64,000 nt of DNA from Streptomyces sp. CC0208 (lineage in GTDB: Bacteria; Actinomycetota; Actinomycetes; Streptomycetales; Streptomycetaceae), in assembly GCF_003443735.1 (NCBI RefSeq), contig NZ_CP031969.1, positions 8,308,001 to 8,372,000 on the forward strand, in the 5' to 3' direction. Positions 35,276-42,801 of this stretch are shown here, piece by piece; within the stretch, counting starts at the first letter, position 1, and the number at the start of each line of letters is the position of its first letter. The position numbers and the translations under genes were made by a program. Under the pieces are notes generated by a model. It made no database searches and was not told the origin of the DNA. It saw only the letters and a program-made list of their open reading frames with translations.

Positions 35276-35420
35276 CCGGTGGTCCTTCCGTGCTGTCTTG
35301 CTATGGCGTGCGGTCCTGCCGCGACGGCATGACGAACAGGGCCCGCTCACCGAGCCTGCCATCACCAGTACGTTCGCACGTCACGTTCGGTTCAATCGCA
35401 CGGGGGCCGGAACGGGACCG

Positions 35421-37052
35421 TCACCCGTCGGCCGGTGCCGCCGCCACGGCAGCCACCTTCTGCGCCCACCGGTAGTCCGCCTTGCCGCTCGGCGACCGGC
35501 GGATGGACTCCGCGATCACCAGCTGGCGCGGCACCTTGTAGCCCGCGAGCCTTGCCCGGCAGTGCGTCTGGAGGTCGTCCAGGGACATCCGTACCGCCCC
35601 CGCGCGCAACTGGACGACGGCCGCCACATGGTGTCCCCACCTTGCGTCCGGCACTCCGGCCACGAGCGCGTCGTAGACGTCCGGATGCGCCTTGAGCGCC
35701 TGCTCGACCTCCTCCGGGTACACCTTCTCGCCGCCCGTGTTGATGCACTGCGAGCCCCGTCCGAGGACGGTGACGACCCCCTCTTCGTCGACGGTGGCCA
35801 TGTCGCCGAGCAGCACCCACCGCTCACCGTCCTTCTCGAAGAAGGTCTCGGCGGTCTTGCGGGGGTCGTTGTAGTAGCCGAGCGGCACATGACCGCACTG
35901 CGCGACCCGGCCCACCTCGCCCACCGCGACGGGTTCATGGGTCGCGGGATCGACCACCTGGGTACGGGAGTTGACCCGGACCCGGAAGCCGCGCTCGGGG
36001 CCGGAGTCCTCCGTGGCCGTGCCGTTGAAGCCGGATTCGGAGGAGCCGAAGTTGTTGAGCAGCATGGCGTTCGGGACGAGTGCCCGGAACTGCCGGCTCA
36101 CCGTGTCCGACATGATCGCGCCCGACGAGGACACGCTGAACACCGACGACATGTCGGTGCCCATCATCGGGCCCGCCAGCGCGTCGATGAGCGGCCGCAG
36201 CATCGCGTCGCCCACCAGCGACATGGCGTTGACCTTCTCCCGCTCGACGGTCCGCAGCACCTCCTCGGGCACGAACTTGCGGTGCAGGACGACCCGTTGG
36301 CCGAAGTTGAAGCCGATGAGGGAGGTCAGGGTCGAGGTGCCGTGCATCAGCGGGGGCGTGGGGAAGAAGGTGATCCCCGCCCCGCCCGCGGCGACCCGCT
36401 CGGCCAGTTCCTCGGGTCGCTTCACCGGCTCCCCGGTCGGAGCGCCCCCGCCCAACCCGGAGAAGAACAGGTCCTCCTGACGCCACATCACTCCCTTGGG
36501 CATCCCTGTGGTGCCGCCGGTGTAGATGATGAACTGGTCGTCGGCCGAACGCGCGGGGAACCTCCGCGCGGGCGACCCGGAGGCCTCGGCGTCCGCGAAG
36601 TCCACCGCCGACAGCCCGCTCGGCTCCGCCTCCGCCGCCCCGACCCGCACCAGCTGCCGCAGCCGTTCCGTGTGCGGCAGCGCCGCCGCCACCCGGTTCG
36701 TGAACTCGCCGTCGAAGACCAGCGCCACCAGATCCGCGTCCCGGTAGATGTAGACCAACTCCTCCTCGACGTAGCGGTAGTTGACGTTGACCGGCACGAT
36801 CCGGGCCTTCAGGCAGCCCAGCAGCGTCTGCACGTACTCCACCCCGTTGTAGAGATGCAGTCCGACGTGCTCACCGGCGCGTACTCCGCTGTCGAGCAGA
36901 TGGTGACCGATGCGGTTGGCGGCGGCGTCCAGTTCCGCGTACGTCAGACGGCGCTCCGCACCCGTACCCGGAATGTCGAGGTACGCGAGTGCCTCACGGT
37001 CCGGCACCACGTCGACGACCGACTCGAACAGGTCGGCAAGGTTGTACTCCAC
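35421..37052 (-). CDS. Acyl-CoA synthetase, FadD19-like
   Basis: This 543-residue adenylate-forming ligase has VEYNLADLFESVVDVVPDRE, IIYTGGTTGMPKGVMWRQED (P-loop of the TGGTTG type), NNFGSSESGFNGT, GRGSQCINTGGEKVYPEEVE and RSPSGKADYRWAQKVA at the C-terminus. The P-loop variant, the GSSE.GF motif and the C-terminal GKxDYRWA closely match mycobacterial FadD19 as I remember it, an enzyme activating C24-branched or shortened steroid side chains. The GTG complementary to 37050-37052 follows AGGAGG. It is divergent from an EchA19-like hydratase with the operator at 37148-37164 between them. Confidence 0.9.
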   Translation of the reverse strand: MEYNLADLFESVVDVVPDREALAYLDIPGTGAERRLTYAELDAAANRIGHHLLDSGVRAGEHVGLHLYNGVEYVQTLLGCLKARIVPVNVNYRYVEEELVYIYRDADLVALVFDGEFTNRVAAALPHTERLRQLVRVGAAEAEPSGLSAVDFADAEASGSPARRFPARSADDQFIIYTGGTTGMPKGVMWRQEDLFFSGLGGGAPTGEPVKRPEELAERVAAGGAGITFFPTPPLMHGTSTLTSLIGFNFGQRVVLHRKFVPEEVLRTVEREKVNAMSLVGDAMLRPLIDALAGPMMGTDMSSVFSVSSSGAIMSDTVSRQFRALVPNAMLLNNFGSSESGFNGTATEDSGPERGFRVRVNSRTQVVDPATHEPVAVGEVGRVAQCGHVPLGYYNDPRKTAETFFEKDGERWVLLGDMATVDEEGVVTVLGRGSQCINTGGEKVYPEEVEQALKAHPDVYDALVAGVPDARWGHHVAAVVQLRAGAVRMSLDDLQTHCRARLAGYKVPRQLVIAESIRRSPSGKADYRWAQKVAAVAAAPADG

Positions 37053-37147
37053 CGTTCCTCCTGAACTGGTCCCGGCCCGGCGCTGTGACGGCTCGCCGGT
37101 CATCAGAGCAAAGGGCGGCGTGACTGTGAAGGGTTCACGCGAAGAAA

Positions 37148-37164
37148 TCTGACTGTCTGTCAGA
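37148..37164. promoter_or_regulatory. TCTGAC-TGTCT-GTCAGA operator (copy 2)
   Basis: A perfect 6-base inverted repeat with the flanks AAA on the left and AAAACC on the right, as at 24584-24600. It lies between the divergent FadD19-like and EchA19-like genes and can control both. This is the stronger of the two copies. Confidence 0.7.
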
Positions 37165-37229
37165 AAACCCTTGAAGTGCATCGGCGCCTCCTGCAACCTG
37201 TTCTCGTTCCGGCAGAGGGGAGACGGTCG

Positions 37230-38030
37230 ATGGGTGGCACGGAACACCTCGACATCCAGCGCGAGGGCGCCACACTGGTGCTCACGCTCAACAGGCCGGA
37301 GGCGAAGAACGCGCTCTCGTTGCCGATGCTGGTCGGCCTCTACGACGGCTGGGTGGAGGCGGACGCGGACGACTCGATCCGCTCGGTGGTCTTCACCGGC
37401 GCGGGCGACTCGTTCTGCGCCGGCATGGACCTCAAGGCCCTCGCCGGCAAGGGCACCGGCGGCGAGCGGTACCGGGACCGGCTGACCGCCGACCCCGACC
37501 TGCACTGGAAGGCGATGCTGCGCCATTACCGCCCCCGCAAACCGGTGATCGCGGCCGTCGAGGGGTACTGCGTGGCGGGCGGCACCGAGATGCTCCAGGG
37601 CACCGACATCCGGGTCGCCGGCGAATCCGCGACCTTCGGCCTCTTCGAGGTGAAGCGCGGCCTGTTCCCGATCGGCGGCTCCACGGTCCGGCTGCAACGC
37701 CAGATCCCGCGCACCCACGCGCTGGAGATGCTGCTCACCGGACGCCCGTACACCGCACGCGAGGCCGCCGACATCGGCCTCGTCGGGCATGTCGTCCCGG
37801 ACGGCACCGCCCTCGACAAGGCCCTGGAGATCGCCGAACTGGTCAACGGCTGCGGTCCGTTGGCGGTCGAGGCGGTCAAGGCCTCGGTGTACGAGACGGC
37901 GGAGATGACGGAGACCGACGGGCTCGCCGCCGAACTGAAGCGCGGCTGGCCGATCTTCGACACGGCCGACGCGAAGGAGGGGGCCCGGGCTTTCGCGGAG
38001 AAACGGTCACCCGACTACAAGCGCATGTAG
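37230..38030 (+). CDS. Enoyl-CoA hydratase (crotonase), EchA19-like
   Basis: This 266-residue crotonase has LVLTLNRPEAKNALSLPML, then FTGAGDSFCAGMDLKALAGK (oxyanion loop) and YCVAGGTEMLQGTDIRVAGE. FGLFEVKRGLFPIGGSTVRL places a Glu at the hydratase position. It adds water to a 2-enoyl-CoA. The length and the GGSTVRLQRQIP motif fit mycobacterial EchA19-type steroid side-chain hydratases. The ATG at 37230 follows GGGGAGA. It leads the operon that continues with the DUF35 and thiolase-fold genes: the 3-hydroxyacyl-CoA it forms would be the substrate for retro-aldol or thiolytic cleavage. Confidence 0.91.
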   Translation: MGGTEHLDIQREGATLVLTLNRPEAKNALSLPMLVGLYDGWVEADADDSIRSVVFTGAGDSFCAGMDLKALAGKGTGGERYRDRLTADPDLHWKAMLRHYRPRKPVIAAVEGYCVAGGTEMLQGTDIRVAGESATFGLFEVKRGLFPIGGSTVRLQRQIPRTHALEMLLTGRPYTAREAADIGLVGHVVPDGTALDKALEIAELVNGCGPLAVEAVKASVYETAEMTETDGLAAELKRGWPIFDTADAKEGARAFAEKRSPDYKRM

Positions 38031-38047
38031 CGCCGCGCCGGTTGGAA

Positions 38048-38124
38048 GCTGCGGGCCGTCTGTGGCTGGTCGCGCCCACGCGGCGGAGCCGCAGATGTCA
38101 CCGCCCCGCGCCCCTGAGGGCGCA
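38048..38124. repeat. Dispersed Streptomyces intergenic repeat with two hairpins
   Basis: GGGCCGTCTGTGGCTGGTCGC and CCCCGCGCCCCTGAGGGCGC are characteristic of a short repeat I have seen scattered in streptomycete intergenic regions. Here it folds into TCTGTGGCT (38059-38067) with AGCCGCAGA (38087-38095), and GCGCCC-CTGA-GGGCGC (38108-38123). It sits inside the operon, between the hydratase and DUF35 genes, and may attenuate or stabilise the mRNA. Confidence 0.65.
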
Positions 38125-38159
38125 CCCACCGCACCGACCTCCTAAGGAGGCACGCCCCT

Positions 38160-39101
38160 ATGCCCGACGTGCTCAAGGCCCCCCTGGTCGTCGAATTCCC
38201 CTTCACCCGCTCCCTCGGCCCCGTCCAGAGCGCCTTCCTGACCGGTCTTCGTGAACGCGTGATCCTCGGGGTCAAGACCCGCGACGGGCGCACCCTGGTT
38301 CCGCCCGTCGAGTACGACCCCGTCACCGCCGAGGAGATCCGCGACCTCGTCGCTGTCGGCGTCACCGGCACCGTGACCACCTGGGCCTGGAACCACGCAC
38401 CGCGCCGCGGCCAGCCGCTGGACAGGCCGTTCGCCTGGGTCCTGGTGAAGCTCGACGGTGCCGACACCGCACTCCTGCACGCGCTCGACGCCCCCGGCCC
38501 CGACGCCGTCCGCACCGGCATGCGCGTCCGCGTCCGGTGGGCCGAGGAACGCACCGGCGCCATCACCGACATCGCCTGCTTCGAGCCGTACGACGGGGAC
38601 GACTCCGAAGTCGCCGTCCACGCGGGCGAGTTCGAGGACCCGGTCCACGGCATCGTCGCCCAGGCCCGCCTCGACTACACCTACTCGCCGGGCCGCGCCC
38701 AGACCGCCTACATCAACGCCCTCGCCGAACGCCGGGCCGTCGGCGAGCGCTGCCCGTCCTGCCGCAAGGTCTACGTGCCACCGAGGGGTGCCTGTCCCAC
38801 CTGCGGTGTCGCCACGGCGGAACAGGTGGAAGTGGGCCCGAGCGGCACGGTCACGACCTTCTGCATCGTCAACATCAAGGCGAAGAACCTCGACATCGAA
38901 GTGCCGTACGTCTACGCCCACATCGCCCTGGACGGCGCCGACCTCGCGCTGCACGGCCGGATCGGCGGCATCCCGTACGACCAGGTGCGCATGGGCCTCA
39001 GGGTCGAACCGGTGTGGACCGAGGGCGGCCGTTACCCGGACCACTACCGGCCCACCGGTGAACCCGACGCGGAGTACGACACCTACAAGGAGCTGCTGTG
39101 A
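38160..39101 (+). CDS. Fused double-DUF35 OB-fold protein with one zinc ribbon (Rv3521-like)
   Basis: This 313-residue protein carries two DUF35 modules. The N-terminal module (about 1-160: GVTGTVTTWAWNHAP, PFAWVLVKLDGADTALLHAL, MRVRVRWAEE) has an OB fold without cysteines. The C-terminal one begins with a zinc ribbon (RCPSCRKVYVPPRGACPTC) followed by GTVTTFCIVN and YVYAHIALDGADLALHGRIG. DUF35 proteins are partners of thiolase-like enzymes, activating Ltp2-type aldolases and acetyltransferases. AAGGAGG lies 9 bases before the ATG, within a CCTCCT-A-AGGAGG palindrome. Its stop overlaps the next start by four bases (GTGA). The length matches Rv3521 of Mycobacterium tuberculosis from memory. Confidence 0.9.
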   Translation: MPDVLKAPLVVEFPFTRSLGPVQSAFLTGLRERVILGVKTRDGRTLVPPVEYDPVTAEEIRDLVAVGVTGTVTTWAWNHAPRRGQPLDRPFAWVLVKLDGADTALLHALDAPGPDAVRTGMRVRVRWAEERTGAITDIACFEPYDGDDSEVAVHAGEFEDPVHGIVAQARLDYTYSPGRAQTAYINALAERRAVGERCPSCRKVYVPPRGACPTCGVATAEQVEVGPSGTVTTFCIVNIKAKNLDIEVPYVYAHIALDGADLALHGRIGGIPYDQVRMGLRVEPVWTEGGRYPDHYRPTGEPDAEYDTYKELL

Positions 39102-40141
39102 CCCGTGACATCGCGGTCGTCGCCTTCGCCCAGTCCGACACCCTGCGCTCCACCGAGGAAGTGTCCGAGGTGGAGATGCTCATGCCGGTCCTGCACGACG
39201 TCCTCGCCCAGACCGGCCTGAAGACCGCCGACATCGGCTTCACCTGCTCCGGTTCCTGCGACTACCTCGCCGGGCGCGCCTTCTCCTTCACCCTCGCCCT
39301 CGACGGCGTGGGCGCCTGGCCGCCCATATCCGAGTCGCACGTCGAGACGGACGGGGCGTGGGCGCTGTACGAGGCGTGGACCAAGCTGCTGTCCGGGGAC
39401 GCCGACACCGCGCTGGTGTACTCCTACGGCAAGTCCTCGCCCGGCTCCCTCCGGGACGTGCTCACCCGGCAGCTCGACCCGTACTACGTCGCCCCGCTGT
39501 GGCCCGACTCCGTCGCGCTGGCCGCCCTCCAGGCCCAGGCGCTCATCGACGCGGGTGACACGGACGAGCGCGAGCTGGCGGCGATCGGCGCCCGCAGCCG
39601 CAGCACCGACAACCCGCGCGCGCAGCTCAAGGGCCCCGTACCGCAGGGGGATTACCTCGTACGACCGCTCCGCACCGGGGACTGCCCGCCCATCGGTGAC
39701 GGGGCCGCCGCGGTGGTCCTCGCGGCGGGGGAGCGGGCCAGGGCACTGTGCGAACGCCCCGCGTGGATCCGCGGGATCGACCACCGCATCGAGGCGCACT
39801 CGCTCGGTGTCCGCGATCTCACCGACTCACCCTCCACCCGCCTGGCCGCCGAGCGGGCCGGCGTCTTCGAACGGCCCGTGGACACCGCCGAGTTGCACGC
39901 ACCGTTCAGCTCGCAGGAGGTCGTCCTGCGCAAGGCACTCCGGCTCGACGACAGCACGCGGGTCAACCCCTCAGGGGGCGCACTCGCCGCCAACCCGATG
40001 ATGGCCGCCGGACTCGCACGTATCGGTGAGGCCGCCGCCCGGATCCACCGGGGGGAGTCCGACCGGGCCCTCGCCCACGCCACCTCCGGGCCCTGTCTCC
40101 AGCAGAACCTGGTCGCCGTACTCGAAGGGGATCCCCGATGA
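39098..40141 (+). CDS. Thiolase-fold lipid-transfer protein, Ltp4-like, lacking catalytic cysteines
   Basis: This 347-residue protein has the thiolase fold: IAVVAFAQSDTLRSTEEVSE, DIGFTCSGSCDYLAGRAFSF, GDGAAAVVLAAGERA and the C-terminal AELHAPFSSQEVVLR with VNPSGGALAANPMMAAGLAR. At the usual nucleophile position (G-x-C-x-S-G in active thiolases) it has SHVETDGAWALYEAW, and the second catalytic Cys loop is NPMMAAG; only the His is kept. This is the pattern of Ltp2-type aldolases rather than of thiolases. The GTG start and the ATG of the next gene both overlap neighbours by four bases, implying a stoichiometric complex with the DUF35 protein. Confidence 0.87.
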   Translation: MTRDIAVVAFAQSDTLRSTEEVSEVEMLMPVLHDVLAQTGLKTADIGFTCSGSCDYLAGRAFSFTLALDGVGAWPPISESHVETDGAWALYEAWTKLLSGDADTALVYSYGKSSPGSLRDVLTRQLDPYYVAPLWPDSVALAALQAQALIDAGDTDERELAAIGARSRSTDNPRAQLKGPVPQGDYLVRPLRTGDCPPIGDGAAAVVLAAGERARALCERPAWIRGIDHRIEAHSLGVRDLTDSPSTRLAAERAGVFERPVDTAELHAPFSSQEVVLRKALRLDDSTRVNPSGGALAANPMMAAGLARIGEAAARIHRGESDRALAHATSGPCLQQNLVAVLEGDPR

Positions 40142-41304
40142 GCAAGGAGCCCGTAGCCGTCGTAGGCATCGGCCAGACCAAGCACGTCGCGGCCCGCCGG
40201 GACGTGTCGATCGCCGGGCTCGTCCGCGAGGCGGCCGTGCGGGCGCTCGACGACGCCGAGTTGACCTGGGCCGACGTCGACGCCGTGGTGATCGGCAAGG
40301 CGCCCGACTTCTTCGAGGGCGTCATGATGCCGGAGCTGTACCTGGCGGACGCCCTCGGCGCGGTGGGCAAGCCGATGCTGCGGGTGCACACGGCGGGCAG
40401 CGTCGGCGGCTCCACGGCGCTCGTCGCCGCGAACCTGGTGGCGGCCCGGGTGCACTCCACCGTCCTCACCCTCGCCTTCGAGAAGCAGTCCGAGTCCAAC
40501 GCCATGTGGGGCCTGTCCCTGCCGATCCCCTTCCAGCAGCCCCTGCTGGCCGGGGCCGGCGGCTTCTTCGCTCCGCACGTGCGCGCGTACATGCGGCGCA
40601 CCGGCGCGCCCGACACGGTCGGCTCCCTGGTGGCGTACAAGGACCGCCGCAACGCGCTCAAGAACCCGTACGCGCATCTGCACGAGCACGACATCACCCT
40701 GGAGAAGGTCCAGGCCTCGCCCATGCTCTGGGACCCCATCCGCTACTCGGAGACCTGCCCGTCCTCCGACGGCGCCTGCGCGATGGTGCTCACCGACCGG
40801 GCGGGCGCGGCCCGAGCACCGAGGCCCCCGGCCTGGATGCTGGGCGGCGCCATGCGCAGTGAGCCCACGCTGTTCGCGGGCAAGGACGCCGTGTCGCCGC
40901 AGGCCGGCAAGGACTGCGCGGCCGACGTGTACCGGCAGGCGGGGATCGCCGACCCGCGCCGGGACATCGACGCCGTCGAGATGTACGTGCCGTTCTCCTG
41001 GTACGAGCCCATGTGGCTGGAGAACCTCGGCTTCGCCGACGAGGGCGAGGGCTGGAAGCTCACCGAGGCCGGGGTCACCGAGCTGGACGGGGACCTCCCC
41101 GTCAACATGTCGGGCGGGGTGCTGTCCACCAATCCGATCGGCGCCTCCGGCATGATCCGCTTCGCCGAGGCCGCCCTCCAGGCCCGGGGACAGGCCGGGG
41201 AACACCAGGTGGAGGGCGCCCGCAGGGTGCTGGGGCACGCCTATGGCGGCGGATCCCAGTTCTTCTCCATGTGGCTCGTGGGGTCTGAGCCCCCTGATGC
41301 GTGA
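40138..41304 (+). CDS. Thiolase-fold protein, Ltp3-like, nucleophile cysteine absent
   Basis: This 388-residue SCP-X-type thiolase-fold protein has VAVVGIGQTKHVAARRDVSI, MPELYLADALGAVGKPMLRV and then HTAGSVGGSTALVAANLV where active thiolases carry the Cys. Further on are DPIRYSETCPSSDGACAMVL, IDAVEMYVPFSWYEPMWLEN and VNMSGGVLSTNPIGASGMIR. Tyrosines in the last two stretches could serve the acid/base role described for Ltp2 aldolases. It is the last gene of the operon; the ATG overlaps the previous stop. The nearest remembered relative is Rv3523 (Ltp3). Confidence 0.87.
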   Translation: MSKEPVAVVGIGQTKHVAARRDVSIAGLVREAAVRALDDAELTWADVDAVVIGKAPDFFEGVMMPELYLADALGAVGKPMLRVHTAGSVGGSTALVAANLVAARVHSTVLTLAFEKQSESNAMWGLSLPIPFQQPLLAGAGGFFAPHVRAYMRRTGAPDTVGSLVAYKDRRNALKNPYAHLHEHDITLEKVQASPMLWDPIRYSETCPSSDGACAMVLTDRAGAARAPRPPAWMLGGAMRSEPTLFAGKDAVSPQAGKDCAADVYRQAGIADPRRDIDAVEMYVPFSWYEPMWLENLGFADEGEGWKLTEAGVTELDGDLPVNMSGGVLSTNPIGASGMIRFAEAALQARGQAGEHQVEGARRVLGHAYGGGSQFFSMWLVGSEPPDA

Positions 41305-41399
41305 AACGCCTCCGGAAAGGTCCCCCTCACGTGGCCTGTCCGCGGTCGGGGTCGATCGCTAGGCTGGCCGCGGACGACGCAATCGGGAGGAGCACGGAC

Positions 41400-41642
41400 G
41401 TGGCCGAGACCACCATCCAGCAGCAGCCGCTCATGGGCTGGGAGAAGCCGGAGCTGGACCTGAGCAACGCCGACTGGCACTCCAGCAGCCGCGGCCTGGG
41501 GGATGTCCAGATCGCCTTCGTTGAGGGGTTCATCGCGATGCGCAACAGCGGCCGCCCGGAGAGCCCTTCCTTGATCTTCACCCCCGCGGAGTGGGGCGCG
41601 TTCGTGTCCGGGGCGCGGGAAGGAGAGTTCGACCTCACCTGA
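41400..41642 (+). CDS. DUF397 domain protein
   Basis: This 80-residue protein has ADWHSSSRGLGDVQIAFVEG and SLIFTPAEWGAFVSGAREGEFD, the typical DUF397 start (W.SSR) and end (F...EW.AF..G...GEFD). Such proteins usually pair with an XRE-type regulator in BldB/WhiJ-like developmental switches. No such regulator gene is adjacent, so it is an orphan. The GTG at 41400 follows GGGAGGAG. The preceding open frame codons are not conserved-looking. Confidence 0.88.
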   Translation: MAETTIQQQPLMGWEKPELDLSNADWHSSSRGLGDVQIAFVEGFIAMRNSGRPESPSLIFTPAEWGAFVSGAREGEFDLT

Positions 41643-41795
41643 GGGTGAGCACGAGGGGGCGTGAACCCGACGGGCCGAGCCGGCGGTGTTCCTTCCGTTT
41701 TTCCGGACACGCGACCTTGAGCACCTTCCCGGGGCCGACGCCTGAGCGAGGCTGACCCCAGGAAGGGGAGGGTCGTTTCCGGAAGTGAGGAACAC

Positions 41796-42716
41796 ATGAG
41801 CACCCTGCCGGTGATCGCCGCGGTGGACGGTTCGGACGACAGCCTGCGCGCCCTGGACTGGGCGCTCGACGCGGCCCGTCGGCGTGAGGCACCGCTGCGC
41901 GTGGTGCACGTACGGCAGTACGCCGTCTGGGCCCAGCCCGACGTCCTCGTCGCCGGTGCCCCCGACGCGGACGACGATCCGGTCCTCGACCGGGTACGGA
42001 CGTATCTGGAGGACCGGTCCGACCGGCCGCGGACGGAGTACCTCGGTGTCGAGGGCGCGCCCGGTGCCGTGCTGCCCGAACTGGGCTCCACTGCCCAGCT
42101 CCTGGTGCTCGGCTCCCGGGGCCGGGGCGGTTTCGCCAGTCTGCTGCTCGGCTCCAACGGCATGGCCGCCGCCCGTGACGCCGAGTGCCCCGTGGTCGTG
42201 GTGCCCCGCCCCGGGCGCGAGGTCGACGGCGAGGCGCCTGCCGGACCCGGCCCGCGCGTGGTCGTCGGCCTGCACGTCGACAGCCCCGACGACGCCACCC
42301 TCGACTTCGCCTTCACCGAGGCCGGCCTGCGCGGCGCCCGCCTCCAGGTGGTCGCCGCCTACCAGTGGCCCCTGCAGAGCTGGGCGGTACCGGCCGAGCT
42401 GGGCCCCACGATGATCGACCAGGACGCGGTCGCGAACGAGACCCGCGCCCTCGCCGAGGGCTTCCTGGCCCCGCACGGCGCCCGTCACCCCGGGGTGGTG
42501 GCCGAGCCGTACGTGCCTGCGGGCGACGCGGCCGGGCATCTGGTCGCGGCTTCCAAGGGCGCCGACCTGGTCGTCGTCGGCCGGCACCGGCGCCGCCTGC
42601 TGGCGCCGGCCCGCATCCTGGGGTCCGTCACCCAGGCGGTCCTGCTGCACGCGGCGAGCCCGGTGGCGGTGGTCCCGCCCGGCCCGGTGGAGCCCCAGGA
42701 CCTCCCGGAGGACTGA
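41796..42716 (+). CDS. Universal stress protein, tandem Usp domains
   Basis: This 306-residue protein has two Usp domains. The first runs from VIAAVDGSDDSLRALDWALD to LLVLGSRGRGGFASLLLGSN (G-2x-G-9x-G with S/N) and CPVVVVPRP. The second runs from PRVVVGLHVDSPDDATLDFA to VGRHRRRLLAPARILGSVTQ and SPVAVVPP. The first domain has the ATP-binding signature; in the second it is changed to GRHRRRLLAPARILGS. This is the streptomycete dormancy/stress form. GAGG precedes the ATG at 41796. Upstream GGGCCGA half-sites (near 41680 and 41731) may relate to the dyads at 553 and 3385. Confidence 0.92.
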   Translation: MSTLPVIAAVDGSDDSLRALDWALDAARRREAPLRVVHVRQYAVWAQPDVLVAGAPDADDDPVLDRVRTYLEDRSDRPRTEYLGVEGAPGAVLPELGSTAQLLVLGSRGRGGFASLLLGSNGMAAARDAECPVVVVPRPGREVDGEAPAGPGPRVVVGLHVDSPDDATLDFAFTEAGLRGARLQVVAAYQWPLQSWAVPAELGPTMIDQDAVANETRALAEGFLAPHGARHPGVVAEPYVPAGDAAGHLVAASKGADLVVVGRHRRRLLAPARILGSVTQAVLLHAASPVAVVPPGPVEPQDLPED

Positions 42717-42801
42717 GGCCCCGCCAGGCCCCGGCCGGTTGATCAGCCTGCTGTGCGACGGACGTGCGCTAACGGATGCGCCGACACCTACCATTAGCCC
42801 C

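Noticed and set aside
24643..41304. Possible secondary-metabolite biosynthetic cluster based on several adenylate-forming enzymes
   Set aside because: There are no carrier proteins, ketosynthases, condensation domains or tailoring sets. The ligases carry acyl-CoA synthetase motifs and sit with catabolic genes.
42717..42801. Earlier in-frame start for the CGNR protein at 42739
   Set aside because: The extra 21 residues show no conservation pattern, and the -10-like TACCAT lies downstream of that start.
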